This document shows, piece by piece, positions 37,401-45,978 of a DNA stretch of 64,000 nucleotides. Numbering within the stretch: position 1 is the stretch's first letter; every line of letters begins with the position of its first letter. Source of the DNA: Spongiibacter tropicus DSM 19543 (GTDB taxonomy: Bacteria > Pseudomonadota > Gammaproteobacteria > Pseudomonadales > Spongiibacteraceae); NCBI RefSeq assembly GCF_000420325.1, contig NZ_ATUS01000002.1:1-64000 (forward strand), in the 5' to 3' direction. The translations under genes were made by a program, and so were the position numbers. Below the pieces are notes generated by a model. It saw only the letters and a list, made by a program, of their open reading frames with translations, ran no database searches and was not told where the DNA came from.

Positions 37401-38037
37401 CCATCGCAATGGCCGCCATCAGGCCGCGGTGGCGATGCCGCTTGTCGGCGACCCGTGTACCGAAAGCGACCGTGAACAACACCAGAATTAAGGCCGCGAC
37501 AAAACTCGTGCTGCCGGGATCCGGACTGAGATTGACGCCACCGAAGAAATCGCTGCCAAAACGCTGGGACCCAAGGTCAGCCGCACGCTGATCCCACAGT
37601 TGCTCAACACTGATCCACGCCTGGGTGATGGCTTTTAATTGCAGGGCGATATACGGCAGACTGCCGAAGACCGCCAGAAAGGTGACCAGTGCCGCCAGCA
37701 TCTGGCTTTTGCCGTAGCGCGAACCCATGAAGTCGGCAATGGAGGTCACCCGGTTGCGGGTACTCATCACCGACAATCGACGCAAAAATGGCCAGCCGAA
37801 CAGGAACAGCAAAATCGGGCCGATGTAGATGGGCAGGAAGGTCCAGCCATCGGCAGCGGCCTGTCCCACCGCACCGAAGAAGGTCCAGGAACTGCAATAC
37901 ACGGCCAGGGAAAGACTATAGATCAGCGGGCGAAAACGGCGAGGCCAGGCATCACGGCGGTCAGCCCACCAGGCAATCAGGAAGAGGATTCCAAAATAGA
38001 GGAAGGCCATTAACATGACCCACTGATTCGCCGCCAC
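34489..38037 (-). CDS. crbS: CrbS/MxtR-like hybrid sensor kinase with sodium/solute symporter domain
   Basis: A roughly 1180-residue sensor. The N-terminal half is an SLC5-type symporter with about 13 membrane helices (start ...AFLYFGILFLIAWWADRRD). A STAC-like linker (LHRLLVPLFGERRCEKMW) and a PAS domain (VPQGISVVDANLNLVAWNQRYV) follow. Then come a coiled coil, HisKA (SASHDLLQPINAARL), HATPase (GNALRYTP, DTGPGI, GGLGLGLSIV) and a receiver whose acceptor Asp is in LVDYHLD, about 70 residues from the end. This is the architecture of CrbS, which drives CrbR and acs. GTG at 38037 is preferred by alignment to family N termini; an upstream GTG (38091) and an ATG (38016) are alternatives. Confidence 0.85.
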   Translation of the reverse strand: MAANQWVMLMAFLYFGILFLIAWWADRRDAWPRRFRPLIYSLSLAVYCSSWTFFGAVGQAAADGWTFLPIYIGPILLFLFGWPFLRRLSVMSTRNRVTSIADFMGSRYGKSQMLAALVTFLAVFGSLPYIALQLKAITQAWISVEQLWDQRAADLGSQRFGSDFFGGVNLSPDPGSTSFVAALILVLFTVAFGTRVADKRHRHRGLMAAIAMESIVKLAAFVMVGAFAISLLWSSYKSGVAVPLGPLGEWPDWSQFTTQVLLAMAAIVCLPRQFHVMVIEDHSRRDMRLARWIFPIYLLLFCLMIAPISIVAQEALSHFGGSADMLVVSMPLYHDKQELAVVALLGGMSAATGMVIVACVTLSVMVCNEWLVPLWQYLRQGHEINARWLQQVRRIAIAAVLFAAWLLEQQLSARGGLASLGLLSFAAASQLAPGLVAALYWRRAHARGVVTGLLVGGLLWAYTLLLPAILGAEHALVVSGPMGITALRPEALFGFEFGDSLSHGVFWSVAVNALLMILVSRRSRFSSIDLRQARSFTEVRVELRQREAELELTSVEAWQLHRLLVPLFGERRCEKMWQRFEQRLGHRLLQSDRVPRFVVKDVEESLASIVGAVSAHRTLELLAKRRPLDIDEFVSLIGNTSRQIQFGQDLLQITLETVPQGISVVDANLNLVAWNQRYVDLFNFPERLLYVGCPIARIYQYNAERGYLQDADADIDAAITRRLSLLQGAQPYRLERNLPNGLVVEICGTPMANGGYVTTYTDISEYRAIFNELESAKAQLEERVAARTSELEAVNDSLAEENATRARIERELNAVYASKNRFLASASHDLLQPINAARLFTAALAHKVDASDNDSLRDEVSHIDEALASAETLITSLREISRLDSGRLQVKREEFPVQGLLDTLGREFSAIAERTGLRLRVAPCSEWVYSDKHLLRRIIQNLLGNALRYTPEGKVLLGCRRRGEYLAIQVLDTGPGIAEADRQRIFEEFERAAEAAHRETEGGLGLGLSIVRRISAMLGHAMEFTTQEGHGTVFTINVPISSARRQKRVAPVSVVHSELAGLRVLCVDNEAAIRAGMQSLLSQWECQTLAVASLREALSQWRQPEPPDLVLVDYHLDHGETGLDLLNALSVHWEQSLKAIVISADNDDALRNRVREAGYRFLAKPVKPAALRSLMRTLAVKL

Positions 38038-38207
38038 CGCAAACCCCGTTATTCCTGAGAGATGCCCGCAGTCTACCCCAGCCACCCTCACAACGCATTC
38101 GACGAAAGTCGAAGCAAATCATCATCTACGTGACGGGAATCGCGAGCAGGGAAAGCACAATGTCACACCGGGCAGCGCAACATAACAAAATCGTCACTTC
38201 CAAACGA

Positions 38208-38213
38208 TAGAAT
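38208..38213 (+). promoter_or_regulatory. Candidate -10 for the PHP-domain lipoprotein
   Basis: TAGAAT lies 55 bases before the start codon. Ten bases upstream is TCGTCAC (38191-38197), which resembles one Pho-box half at Pho-type spacing, but the partner repeat at 38180 is poor. Phosphate control is only a possibility. Confidence 0.35.
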
Positions 38214-38268
38214 GCGCGCCTTTCCAGTGTCACACATCGCTTATCACCACCCCGAAAGGAGGATATTT

Positions 38269-40887
38269 GTGGTCCATTTGCCCACGCCCGTTGCCCGTTT
38301 TTACGCACTGCCAGCCGCCGCTCTCTGTTTGTCACTCGCGGCCTGCGGGGGCAGTGGCTCATCATCCAATGATTCGGGCTCGGGGCAGGAACCGCCGGTA
38401 AGCACCCCAAGCTATTTCACCACCGACTGGCAGCCGGGGCCGCTGCCCAGCGCATCGCTGTCAGCCCCTCAGGGCCTGTGGCTGGCTACCGATACGCATG
38501 TCCATACCGATCACTCTTCCGACGGCTCCATATGGCGGCAAGCCAGCGATGACGCCCTGCCGGGCAATGTCGCGGTCAGTGACCAGATTGGCGAAGCACA
38601 GCGCCAGTCTCTGGATTTTCTGGCACTGACCGATCACCGTACCTACGATCAGCACTGGGACCCGGAATGGACCTCCGAGCAACTGCTGCTGATTCCCGGT
38701 GAGGAAGCAAACGGCCGCCCCCACGCCAATATTTTTGGTGCAACAGATACGGTGCTCGACGGCCTCAGTCAGGGTAGCGGCATGGAACACAAACCCACCC
38801 AGCAGAGCGTATGGGATGCCCACGGTCAGGGCGCAGTGTGGCAAACCAACCACCCCAATCGCGACTGGACCGACGACGACAACAGCCCCAACGACCACGC
38901 CAGCACGCTGGGCGTAAACCTGATTGAGGCCTGGAATGTCGCTCAGGATATCGACCTGCAACTGGCCTATGCCGAGCAACGCTGGAATCGCGGCTGGGAA
39001 ACCGGCATTACCGCCAGCTCCGACAACCACTTCCGCGAACTGTGGCTGGGTTTTGGTCCCGGCACAGTGAAAACCCATGTATTCACGTCTGCCATCACCG
39101 AACGCGGCATTCTCAATGGCCTTCGCGACGGCCATACCGTCCTCAGCGAAGGCGGTAACGCCCCCTTCTTAACCTTGACCGCCGATGGACAGGGCGACGG
39201 TATATTTGAAGCCCTCCCCGGCGATGCCGTTACCGTCGCCGCCGGTGACACCGTCACCCTGAAACTCACCGTAACCGGCAGCAACAGCCTGCAACGCCTG
39301 CGTCTTTACGCCGCGCCGGGACGCGACAGCGGCGCCATCAAGGAATTCACGCCGTCTTCGAGCGGCAATAGTTTTAACTTCGACCTTCCCCGCCCAGACA
39401 CCGACAGCCCCTATTGGGTTTACGCAGAACTGAGTTCGCCGCTTGGTCGCAGACTGGCCCTGACCTCACCCATTTTTATCCGCCGCAGCGGACTGAACAA
39501 CGCGCCCCAGCCCGAGCAAACCGTGCCCGACACACTCCTGTTGGAAGACAACGCCGCTCTGGTCATGGGTGATCGCGGGCGCTTCTCCGGCTTTGCCGAT
39601 ATCGCACTGGATGGCGACGACATACCACTGGTTGTCGCCGAACAACACAGTGAAGAAGGCACCAACATCCTGTTTCGCCGCGGCGATAGCGAGACCTTGC
39701 ACCCCATCAACACCCTGCCCGGCAGCGCCCGCTTCCCACGCATTGCCGCTAATGGCGACACTGTATGGGTGATTTGGGAAGACGAGCGCCGAGGCCAGAT
39801 TCCCCGCCGCCCGGAAATTATGCTGCGCGGCTCGATCAACGGCGGCCGCAACTGGGATGCAGAGCACCGCCTGACGGCGGACAGTCAGCGCGCGATACGC
39901 CCCGCCATCGCGGTACTCCACGACGGCACTCCCGTTATGGCCTGGAGTGACAATCGCCGTCGCTGTTTCGACCTCTACGTGCAAATCGGCTTGAACAGCG
40001 AAGCGGAAAACCTGAGCAGTGAGAAAAGCTGCGAAGGCGCCAGCGCGCTGGACACGCGCAGCAGTAGCGATCCCGCCTCACTGCACCCGGCGATTGCCGT
40101 GCTGTCCGATGACACCGTGGTCGTGGCCTTTCAGGACAATCGCTTTGACATCAACCCCGGCTGGACCGGCCAGACCGGCTATCACGACGGACTGGAAGGT
40201 CTGGACCGCACTGACCCGGATAACTGGGAAATTCTCAGCCGCCGCCGCGACCCCGCCAGTGGCACATGGTCGGAGGCCGTCCGGGTATCCAACAATGGCA
40301 GCCCTGACGACGCCTTTCTCGAAGGCAGCCTCGCCGATCGCCACCCGGCAATTATTGCCGATGGCGAGGACCGGCTGGTCGCCATATGGGACGCCAAAGT
40401 TCTGGAAGCAGCCGGGGTGAACAGCGGCATTTTTGCCAGCCATTCCGACGACGGTGGCCTGAACTGGACGCCCGCGGTGTCAGTCGGCTCGGAGGACACT
40501 GCCATGAGTCAGCGCCCGGCACTCGCGCTGTCTACAGACGGCAGCGTTCAAGCCCTGTGGATGGATAGCCGCGACAGTGACTGGCGTCACCGGATATGGG
40601 GAAGCCAGTGGCAGAACGGTGGTAGCTGGGCAGCCGCTCGCCGCCTGTCTGGCACTGGCAACGGCGTATGGCCGCGTGCTGCGGGCAATAACCTGGTGTT
40701 TGGCTCAGATCGGGGCGCTGACGCGCAAGGCGACCCAACATGGTGGATCCTCCACCGCACGCCGGACACCGTGGGACACACTGAGTCGGAGACTCCCAGC
40801 CTCAACGTGAGTGACTGGATCCGCCGACAGTGGCAGAACCTGACGCAGACCGGACGCGAAAGCGACCACAGTCTGCCAATGCCGTAA
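38269..40887 (+). CDS. CehA/McbA-family PHP metallohydrolase lipoprotein with BNR-like repeats
   Basis: An 872-residue exported protein. A lipoprotein signal ends LSLAAC (Cys26), then a Ser/Gly linker. The PHP domain has metal-ligand motifs DTHVHTDHSSDG, FLALTDH, IPGEEAN, PHANIFG, TNHP and SSDNH, as in CehA/McbA hydrolases. The C-terminal half shows Asp-box-like repeats (SINGGRNW, SDDGGLNW), suggesting a sialidase-like beta-propeller that may bind a polymer. The start is GTG at 38269, six bases after AAAGGAGG; the upstream ATG has no ribosome site and would spoil the signal peptide. It probably cleaves phosphoester or related bonds outside the inner membrane. It is divergent from crbS. Confidence 0.82.
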   Translation: MVHLPTPVARFYALPAAALCLSLAACGGSGSSSNDSGSGQEPPVSTPSYFTTDWQPGPLPSASLSAPQGLWLATDTHVHTDHSSDGSIWRQASDDALPGNVAVSDQIGEAQRQSLDFLALTDHRTYDQHWDPEWTSEQLLLIPGEEANGRPHANIFGATDTVLDGLSQGSGMEHKPTQQSVWDAHGQGAVWQTNHPNRDWTDDDNSPNDHASTLGVNLIEAWNVAQDIDLQLAYAEQRWNRGWETGITASSDNHFRELWLGFGPGTVKTHVFTSAITERGILNGLRDGHTVLSEGGNAPFLTLTADGQGDGIFEALPGDAVTVAAGDTVTLKLTVTGSNSLQRLRLYAAPGRDSGAIKEFTPSSSGNSFNFDLPRPDTDSPYWVYAELSSPLGRRLALTSPIFIRRSGLNNAPQPEQTVPDTLLLEDNAALVMGDRGRFSGFADIALDGDDIPLVVAEQHSEEGTNILFRRGDSETLHPINTLPGSARFPRIAANGDTVWVIWEDERRGQIPRRPEIMLRGSINGGRNWDAEHRLTADSQRAIRPAIAVLHDGTPVMAWSDNRRRCFDLYVQIGLNSEAENLSSEKSCEGASALDTRSSSDPASLHPAIAVLSDDTVVVAFQDNRFDINPGWTGQTGYHDGLEGLDRTDPDNWEILSRRRDPASGTWSEAVRVSNNGSPDDAFLEGSLADRHPAIIADGEDRLVAIWDAKVLEAAGVNSGIFASHSDDGGLNWTPAVSVGSEDTAMSQRPALALSTDGSVQALWMDSRDSDWRHRIWGSQWQNGGSWAAARRLSGTGNGVWPRAAGNNLVFGSDRGADAQGDPTWWILHRTPDTVGHTESETPSLNVSDWIRRQWQNLTQTGRESDHSLPMP

Positions 40888-40899
40888 TCGTGATACCGG

Positions 40900-40916
40900 C
40901 GGGGCCAAACGCCCCG
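40900..40916. terminator. GC hairpin between the PHP lipoprotein and trpC
   Basis: CGGGGC (40900-40905) and GCCCCG (40911-40916) form a six-base stem with a five-base loop between two convergent genes. There is no T-run, so efficiency is doubtful. Confidence 0.4.
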
Positions 40917-40955
40917 TCTGTCGATAAAGGTTTTCTGGCCGGTCGATTTTGCCGC

Positions 40956-41753
40956 TTAGGAAAAGAACAGCTCTGACAGTCGCTCGCCGGGCTCATCGGC
41001 GCGCATAAACGCCTCGCCCACCAGGAAGGCATCGACGCCATGCTCGCGCATCGCCGCCACATCGTCGGCGGTGTGGATGCCGCTTTCGGTGACGACAATG
41101 CGCTCATCGCCAATCTGCGCCAGCAGCGAGTACGTCGTCTCAAGGCTGGTGTCGAAGTTGTGTAAGTTGCGGTTATTAATGCCCACCAGACGATTGCCCA
41201 GTGGCAGACTCCGCTCCAGCTCCTCGGCGTTATGGACCTCAATCAGCACATCCATACCCAGCTCGACCGCCAGCGCATTCAGCTCGGCCATACGCGCGTC
41301 GTCCAGCGCCGCCACAATCAGCAGAATACAGTCTGCGCCAATCGCCCTCGCCTCGTAGACCTGATAAGGGTCGACAATAAAGTCCTTGCGAATTACCGGC
41401 AGTGAACAGGCCGCACGGGCCTGCTGAAGATAGGCTTCGCTGCCCTGAAAGAAATCGGCATCAGTGAGCACCGACAGGCAGGCCGCACCGCCGCGCTCGT
41501 AACTGCGCGCAATCTCGGCGGGACGGAAATCTTCGCGAATCACACCCTTGGAGGGCGATGCCTTTTTCACTTCGGCAATGACCGCCGACTGTCCGGCAGC
41601 CAGCTTGCTGGCCATGGCCTGGACAAAGCCGCGCGGGGCAGACGCCGACGCAATGTCATCACGCAGCGCCGCAACAGATTTGCGCGCCTGACGCTCAGCC
41701 ACTTCTTCATGTTTACGATCAATAATTCGGGTCAGAACCGTCGGCAGGCTCAT
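40956..41753 (-). CDS. trpC: Indole-3-glycerol phosphate synthase
   Basis: A 265-residue TIM-barrel enzyme that closes the indole ring in tryptophan synthesis. Catalytic KKASPSKG is near residue 64. [28 protein letters not shown] and [18 protein letters not shown] follow the family, as does the terminal [28 protein letters not shown]. It is monofunctional, without a fused TrpF, as in Pseudomonas. The ATG overlaps the trpD stop (ATGA), so translation is coupled. It is the last gene of trpGDC. Confidence 0.96.
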   Translation of the reverse strand: MSLPTVLTRIIDRKHEEVAERQARKSVAALRDDIASASAPRGFVQAMASKLAAGQSAVIAEVKKASPSKGVIREDFRPAEIARSYERGGAACLSVLTDADFFQGSEAYLQQARAACSLPVIRKDFIVDPYQVYEARAIGADCILLIVAALDDARMAELNALAVELGMDVLIEVHNAEELERSLPLGNRLVGINNRNLHNFDTSLETTYSLLAQIGDERIVVTESGIHTADDVAAMREHGVDAFLVGEAFMRADEPGERLSELFFS

Positions 41754-42799
41754 TGCGTCATTCCTTGGGTAAAGGCGGCTAACTCCTGCATTTTTTCCAG
41801 AGCCCGGCCACCGTGAATCACATCTTCCGCCAGCGCCACACCGTTCTTCAAACTGCTGGCAACACCGGCCACATACAGCGCCGCACCGGCATTGAGAGCA
41901 ATCATATCCGCCGCTTTTTCCGCCGCTTCGTTGTCGCGCTTGCTCAGCGCATTGCGGATCAGCGCCAGCGACGCCTCGCTGCCGTCTACCGACAGACCGA
42001 TCAGGCTCTGGCTCTTAATGCCGACATCTTCCGGGGTCAGCGTGTACTCGGTGATCTCGCCGTCCTTCAACTCCGCCACCTGCGTCGGCGTCGCCAGACT
42101 GATTTCGTCGAGGCCCTCCGAGGAACACACCACCATCACATGTTCCGCGCCCAAGCGGCGCATGACCTCTGCCAGCGGACGACACAGCTCGGGGGTGAAG
42201 ACGCCCAGCACCATGCGGGTCACCCCGGCGGGGTTGGTCAGCGGGCCGAGAATATTGAAAATCGTGCGCTGGGCCAGGTCCCGGCGCGGGCCGATGGCGT
42301 GGCGCATGGCGCTGTGGTGATTCACGGCAAACATAAAGCCGAGCCCCACGTCGCGAATACAGCGCTCCACCTGCTCGGGACTGAGATCGAGCACGATGCC
42401 AGCCTTTTCCAGCAAGTCCGCACTGCCACTTTTGGACGACACCGAACGATTGCCGTGCTTGGCCACGCGCGCACCCGCCGCAGCTACCACAAAGCTGCTG
42501 GCCGAGGACACGTTGAACAGGTTCGCGCCGTCGCCGCCTGTACCGACAATATCCACCACGTAGTCCAGGCCGCTGACATCCACCGGCGTGGCCAGCTCGC
42601 GCATGACCCGCGCCGCACCTTCAATCTCGTCCAAGCTCTCGCTTTTCATGCGCAGGCCCATCAGAAACGCGCCAATCTGTGCCTCGCTGCACTGCCCGGT
42701 CATAATGTCGCGCATCACCGACTGCATTTCCTCGGTGGTCAAATCCAGTTGTTTGATGACCCGCGCCAGCGCGCCTTTGATATCCATGGTTTCGCTCAT
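41750..42799 (-). CDS. trpD: Anthranilate phosphoribosyltransferase
   Basis: A 349-residue enzyme adding phosphoribosyl pyrophosphate to anthranilate. The PRPP-binding [14 protein letters not shown] and [18 protein letters not shown] motifs are intact, along with [21 protein letters not shown] and [10 protein letters not shown]. The start at 42799 gives [11 protein letters not shown] and sits three bases after the trpG stop, with GGAGCGC inside the end of trpG as ribosome site. The open frame continues upstream inside trpG but this is not expected to be translated. Confidence 0.96.
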   Translation of the reverse strand: MSETMDIKGALARVIKQLDLTTEEMQSVMRDIMTGQCSEAQIGAFLMGLRMKSESLDEIEGAARVMRELATPVDVSGLDYVVDIVGTGGDGANLFNVSSASSFVVAAAGARVAKHGNRSVSSKSGSADLLEKAGIVLDLSPEQVERCIRDVGLGFMFAVNHHSAMRHAIGPRRDLAQRTIFNILGPLTNPAGVTRMVLGVFTPELCRPLAEVMRRLGAEHVMVVCSSEGLDEISLATPTQVAELKDGEITEYTLTPEDVGIKSQSLIGLSVDGSEASLALIRNALSKRDNEAAEKAADMIALNAGAALYVAGVASSLKNGVALAEDVIHGGRALEKMQELAAFTQGMTQ

Positions 42800-42801
42800 T
42801 A

Positions 42802-43380
42802 TTAGCGCTCCAGAAAATTCTTTAACAATGCGTGACCCTGCTCGCTCAGAATCGCCTCGGGGTGAAACTGCACGCCCTCGATATCCCATTCGCGGTGGCG
42901 CAGCCCCATAATCTCGTCGACCTCGCCATGCTCGTCCGCCGTCCAAGCGGTCACTGCCAAACAGTCCGGCAAAGCAGCTGACTCAACGACCAGCGAGTGA
43001 TAGCGGGTGGCGGTAAACGGCGCGGGCAAGCCACTGAACACACCCTCACCGCGATGGTGAATGGCCGAGGTTTTGCCGTGCATCACCCGGCGGGCGCGAA
43101 CCACGCGACCGCCAAATACCTGGCCGATACACTGGTGGCCCAGGCACACACCGAGAATCGGTATTTGCCCGGCGAAGGCCGCAATCGCCGCCATCGATAC
43201 GCCCGCCTGGTCCGGTGTGCAGGGACCGGGCGAGATCACCAGGTGACTGGGCGCCAGCGCGCGAATCTCGTCAACGCTGATCGCGTCGTTGTGCACCACC
43301 TCTACCGCCGCGCCCAGCTCGCTTAGATACTGCACCACGTTATAGGTAAAGGAGTCGTAGTTGTCTATCATCAACAGCAT
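42802..43380 (-). CDS. trpG: Anthranilate synthase/aminodeoxychorismate synthase glutamine amidotransferase
   Basis: A 192-residue class I glutamine amidotransferase. It starts [14 protein letters not shown], has the nucleophile in GVCLGHQ and closes with [10 protein letters not shown]. It supplies ammonia to a TrpE or PabB partner. It is the first gene of the trpGDC operon, the Pseudomonas arrangement, and is divergent from trpR across a TrpR operator. The ATG at 43380 fits the family N terminus; upstream frame extension lacks family similarity. A second, longer amidotransferase lies at 45192, so one of the two may serve folate synthesis. Confidence 0.93.
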   Translation of the reverse strand: MLLMIDNYDSFTYNVVQYLSELGAAVEVVHNDAISVDEIRALAPSHLVISPGPCTPDQAGVSMAAIAAFAGQIPILGVCLGHQCIGQVFGGRVVRARRVMHGKTSAIHHRGEGVFSGLPAPFTATRYHSLVVESAALPDCLAVTAWTADEHGEVDEIMGLRHREWDIEGVQFHPEAILSEQGHALLKNFLER

Positions 43381-43477
43381 TGCGGCTGCTCCCGCCTGAA
43401 AGCCCCGGACCGACCGCACCGGATGCGAAGCGGCATTGTACGCAAGCCCCGCCGTGAAAACATCTGCGACACCGCGC

Positions 43478-43514
43478 TTGAACTTGGCGCGATTTGTGAT
43501 AGTGTACTAGTACA
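43478..43514. promoter_or_regulatory. Shared trpR/trpG control region with TrpR operator
   Basis: TGTACTAGTACA (43503-43514) is a perfect 12-base palindrome with the ACTAGT core of TrpR operators. For trpR, TTGAAC (43478-43483) and TAGTGT (43500-43505) with a 16-base spacer make a promoter whose -10 is covered by the operator. On the minus strand the palindrome also lies between a possible -35 and -10 for trpG. One site could thus repress both directions. Confidence 0.75.
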
Positions 43515-43780
43515 TGAATACATCGCGCAACACTATGGATAAACACTACCAGCGGGAATTGATCGAACACCTGCTGACGGCCCGTGATCCGGACAGCCTC
43601 GAACAGCTGCTCAGCGACCTGCTGACCCCGTCCGAGCTGCTGGAGATCAGCAAGCGCCTGCAGATTTTCAAACTGCTGGCCGCCGGCTTGCCGCAACGCC
43701 AGATTGCCGAACAGCTCGGCGTTGGGATTGCCACCGTGACCCGTGGTTCCCGCGCCCTCAAACAACATTCACCGGAATAA
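43514..43780 (+). CDS. trpR: Trp operon repressor (TrpR/YerC family)
   Basis: A small all-helical repressor that binds operator DNA when loaded with tryptophan. The helix-turn-helix region PQRQIAEQLGVGIATVTRGSRALK closely follows E. coli TrpR ([20 protein letters not shown]). LTPSELLEISKRLQIFKLL precedes it. At 88 residues it is shorter than the 108 of E. coli. The ATG at 43514 touches the operator, so the mRNA could be nearly leaderless; an internal ATG at 43535 gives 81 residues. Neither has a clear ribosome site. It is followed nine bases later by the trpE-like gene. Confidence 0.88.
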   Translation: MNTSRNTMDKHYQRELIEHLLTARDPDSLEQLLSDLLTPSELLEISKRLQIFKLLAAGLPQRQIAEQLGVGIATVTRGSRALKQHSPE

Positions 43781-43788
43781 GCGCCCTT

Positions 43789-45195
43789 ATGAGCCAGACA
43801 CCGCCGCGCATTTCACTGCCGCGCAAACCCCACTACACCACGCTGACGGCAGACTGCGATTTCTTCAGCCTGTTTAAAAAGATCGAGCGCCGCTACGACA
43901 ACTGCTTTTATCTGGAGTCGCTGGGCGAAGACAGTCACATTGCCCGCCATTCGATTATCGGTTTCGATCCGGAAAAGCTGCTCTACGCCAACGGCAATAC
44001 CCTGACCATTGAAGAGCGCGACGGCAGCAAGGTCGACTACCCCAGCGAGAATCCCTACCAGCTGCTGCGCGAGATCGTTCCCCAGAACATCATCTCGCGC
44101 AAATACGCAGGCGGCCTCACCGGCTATCTGGGCTACGACGCGATGAACTACTTCGAACCCAGCCTAAGCATTCAGCACAGCGAGCTGTTCGATGCCTTCC
44201 GCTTCGGCCTGTTCAAAGACGGCCTGATTCTCGACAAGATGACCGGCGAGGTTTTCTACTTTTACTACAGCGACAGCCGTCTGGCAGAAATTGAGGCCCT
44301 GTTGAGCGCCAACGACGTGGTGAACGGCCCGTTGAAAATCACCGCCATGGGCGAAACCATGAGCCGCGAAGATCACCGCTCAGCAGTGATGAAAGTGAAG
44401 CAGGATATTATCGACGGCAAAATCTTTCAGACCGAAGTGGGCTTTAAAAAGCGCTTCAAGCTGGAAGGCGACACCATCAATATTTACGAGAAGATGCGCG
44501 AGATTAACCCTTCGCCGCAGATGTACTACGTAAAATTCGGTCAGCAGAAACTGATTGGCGCCAGCCCCGAGTTGCTGTTCCGCCTGCGCCAGGGCGAGAT
44601 GGAAACCTTTCCACTGGCGGGCACCACCAAGCGCGGCGCCGACGAAAAAGAAGATACCGCGCTGGCCCGCACCCTGCTTAACGACCCCAAGGAAATTGCC
44701 GAGCACAATATGATTGTTGACCTGCACCGCAATGATATCGGCCGGGTCGCCCAGTTTGGCACGGTGAAAGTGCGCAGCCTGATGGACATCAAACGCTTCA
44801 GCCACGTGCAGCATATTTCCAGCGAAATTGTGGGCATTATCGCTGAGGGTGAAGACATGTTCTCGGCACTGGCGAGTAATTTCCCGGCGGGCACCCTCAC
44901 CGGCGCGCCCAAAATCGAGGCGATGAAAATTATTAATGCCCTGGAGAACGACGGTCGCGGCCCCTACGGCGGCGCGGTCGGCCACTTCTCCTTTAACGGT
45001 GACTGCACCTTTGCCATTCCGATTCGCACGGTGTTTGCCAACGGTGAGGAGGCCTACGTGCAAACCTGTGGCGGCAACGTCTACGACTCCAACCCCGACG
45101 ATGAGTACGAAGAAATCGTGCGCAAATTTGCTGGCACCAAAAAAGTCTTGGATGCCTTTATGGACCACAGCGCTGACCAGGGGGCCGCATCGTGA
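43789..45195 (+). CDS. trpE: Divergent anthranilate synthase component I
   Basis: A 468-residue chorismate-binding enzyme. N-terminal CFYLESLGEDSHIARHSIIGFDP resembles the LLES-type tryptophan feedback site. The catalytic half has GKIFQTEVGFKKRF, IGASPELLFRLR, NMIVDLHRNDIGRVAQFG, NFPAGTLTGAPKIEAMKII and QTCGGNVYDSNPDDEYEE. The usual AGTRPRG is AGTTKRG, and GAG/GGI patterns differ from Pseudomonas TrpE. It follows trpR and is coupled (GTGA overlap) to its own amidotransferase, so it probably works as a dedicated TrpE/TrpG pair under TrpR. PabB or another chorismate enzyme is less likely given the context. Confidence 0.82.
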   Translation: MSQTPPRISLPRKPHYTTLTADCDFFSLFKKIERRYDNCFYLESLGEDSHIARHSIIGFDPEKLLYANGNTLTIEERDGSKVDYPSENPYQLLREIVPQNIISRKYAGGLTGYLGYDAMNYFEPSLSIQHSELFDAFRFGLFKDGLILDKMTGEVFYFYYSDSRLAEIEALLSANDVVNGPLKITAMGETMSREDHRSAVMKVKQDIIDGKIFQTEVGFKKRFKLEGDTINIYEKMREINPSPQMYYVKFGQQKLIGASPELLFRLRQGEMETFPLAGTTKRGADEKEDTALARTLLNDPKEIAEHNMIVDLHRNDIGRVAQFGTVKVRSLMDIKRFSHVQHISSEIVGIIAEGEDMFSALASNFPAGTLTGAPKIEAMKIINALENDGRGPYGGAVGHFSFNGDCTFAIPIRTVFANGEEAYVQTCGGNVYDSNPDDEYEEIVRKFAGTKKVLDAFMDHSADQGAAS

Positions 45196-45851
45196 AAGTA
45201 CTGATTATCGACAACTACGACTCCTTTACCTACAACCTCTATCAGTACATCGGCGAAATTCTCACCTCCGAGAAAAACCGTGGCGCGGTGGACGATTTCA
45301 GCATTGTGGTGAAACGCAACGACGAGCTGAGCCTTGAGCAAATTCGCGACATGCAGGCCGACCGGATTATTGTATCGCCCGGCCCGGGCTCGCCGGATGA
45401 CGAGCACTACTTCGGTGTTTGTGCGCAGGTGATTGCCGAACTGGGCAAAACCACGCCGCTGCTGGGCGTCTGCCTGGGTATGCAGGGCATTGTCCATGTG
45501 TTCGGCGGCAAGGTCGTTAAAGCCCCGTTGCCCATGCACGGCAAAATCAGCCCCATCAGTCATAACCGTCAGGGCATGTTCGCCAACATTCCCGATCAAC
45601 TGGAAGTAATGCGCTACCACTCACTGATGGCCGAGGCCGAATCCTTCCCCGAGTGCTTGCAACTGACAGCGCTGGTCGGCGACTTCCCGGCCAGGGAATT
45701 CGATAATTTATCGCGTATCCGTCAGGGCGGTGATTTTGAAATTATGGGAATTCAGCACCGTGACTACCCTATCTTCGGCATTCAGTTTCACCCGGAATCC
45801 TTTGCGACAGAGGGCGGCAAGGAGCTGATTCGCAACTTTCTATTCGCTTGA
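45192..45851 (+). CDS. Glutamine amidotransferase partner of the divergent TrpE
   Basis: A 219-residue class I amidotransferase, longer than the TrpG at 42802 because of insertions after IGEILTSEKNRGAVDD and around FPAREFDNLSRIRQGGDFE. The catalytic Cys lies in LGVCLGMQG and the His-Glu pair in GIQFHPESFAT. It starts with GTG overlapping the trpE stop, so the two subunits should be made together. The sequence differs clearly from the other TrpG, arguing for separate origin rather than recent duplication. A role as TrpG of the adjacent synthase is the best reading. Confidence 0.83.
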   Translation: MKVLIIDNYDSFTYNLYQYIGEILTSEKNRGAVDDFSIVVKRNDELSLEQIRDMQADRIIVSPGPGSPDDEHYFGVCAQVIAELGKTTPLLGVCLGMQGIVHVFGGKVVKAPLPMHGKISPISHNRQGMFANIPDQLEVMRYHSLMAEAESFPECLQLTALVGDFPAREFDNLSRIRQGGDFEIMGIQHRDYPIFGIQFHPESFATEGGKELIRNFLFA

Positions 45852-45861
45852 AGACGACCGT

Positions 45862-45887
45862 TAGCGGGTGACGTTTCACACCCGCTA
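45862..45887. terminator. Hairpin after the trpE/amidotransferase pair
   Basis: TAGCGGGTG (45862-45870) and CACCCGCTA (45879-45887) make a nine-base perfect stem with an eight-base loop, 10 bases after the stop. There is no T-run, so it may be a weak or Rho-assisted terminator. Confidence 0.5.
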
Positions 45888-45907
45888 GCTGCACCCGCTA
45901 CATCACA

Positions 45908-45941
45908 CTTTCATCAAACTGCCATACTTTTCCTCTAGCGT
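45908..45941 (+). promoter_or_regulatory. Pho box and -10 upstream of the PhoX-like gene
   Basis: CTTTCAT (45908-45914), CAAA, CTGCCAT (45919-45925) matches CTGTCAT-N4-CTGTCAT at 12 of 14 positions. Ten bases later TAGCGT (45936-45941) is a weak -10 at the spacing used by PhoB-activated promoters. Confidence 0.72.
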
Positions 45942-45978
45942 ATTCGGCTTTGTCTTTGGCCGTTTACAGGAGGATGTC

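Noticed and set aside
38212-38268. Upstream ATG extension of the PHP lipoprotein
   Set aside because: The GTG at 38269 has an ideal AAAGGAGG and gives a clean lipoprotein signal. The longer form would bury that signal and lacks a ribosome site.
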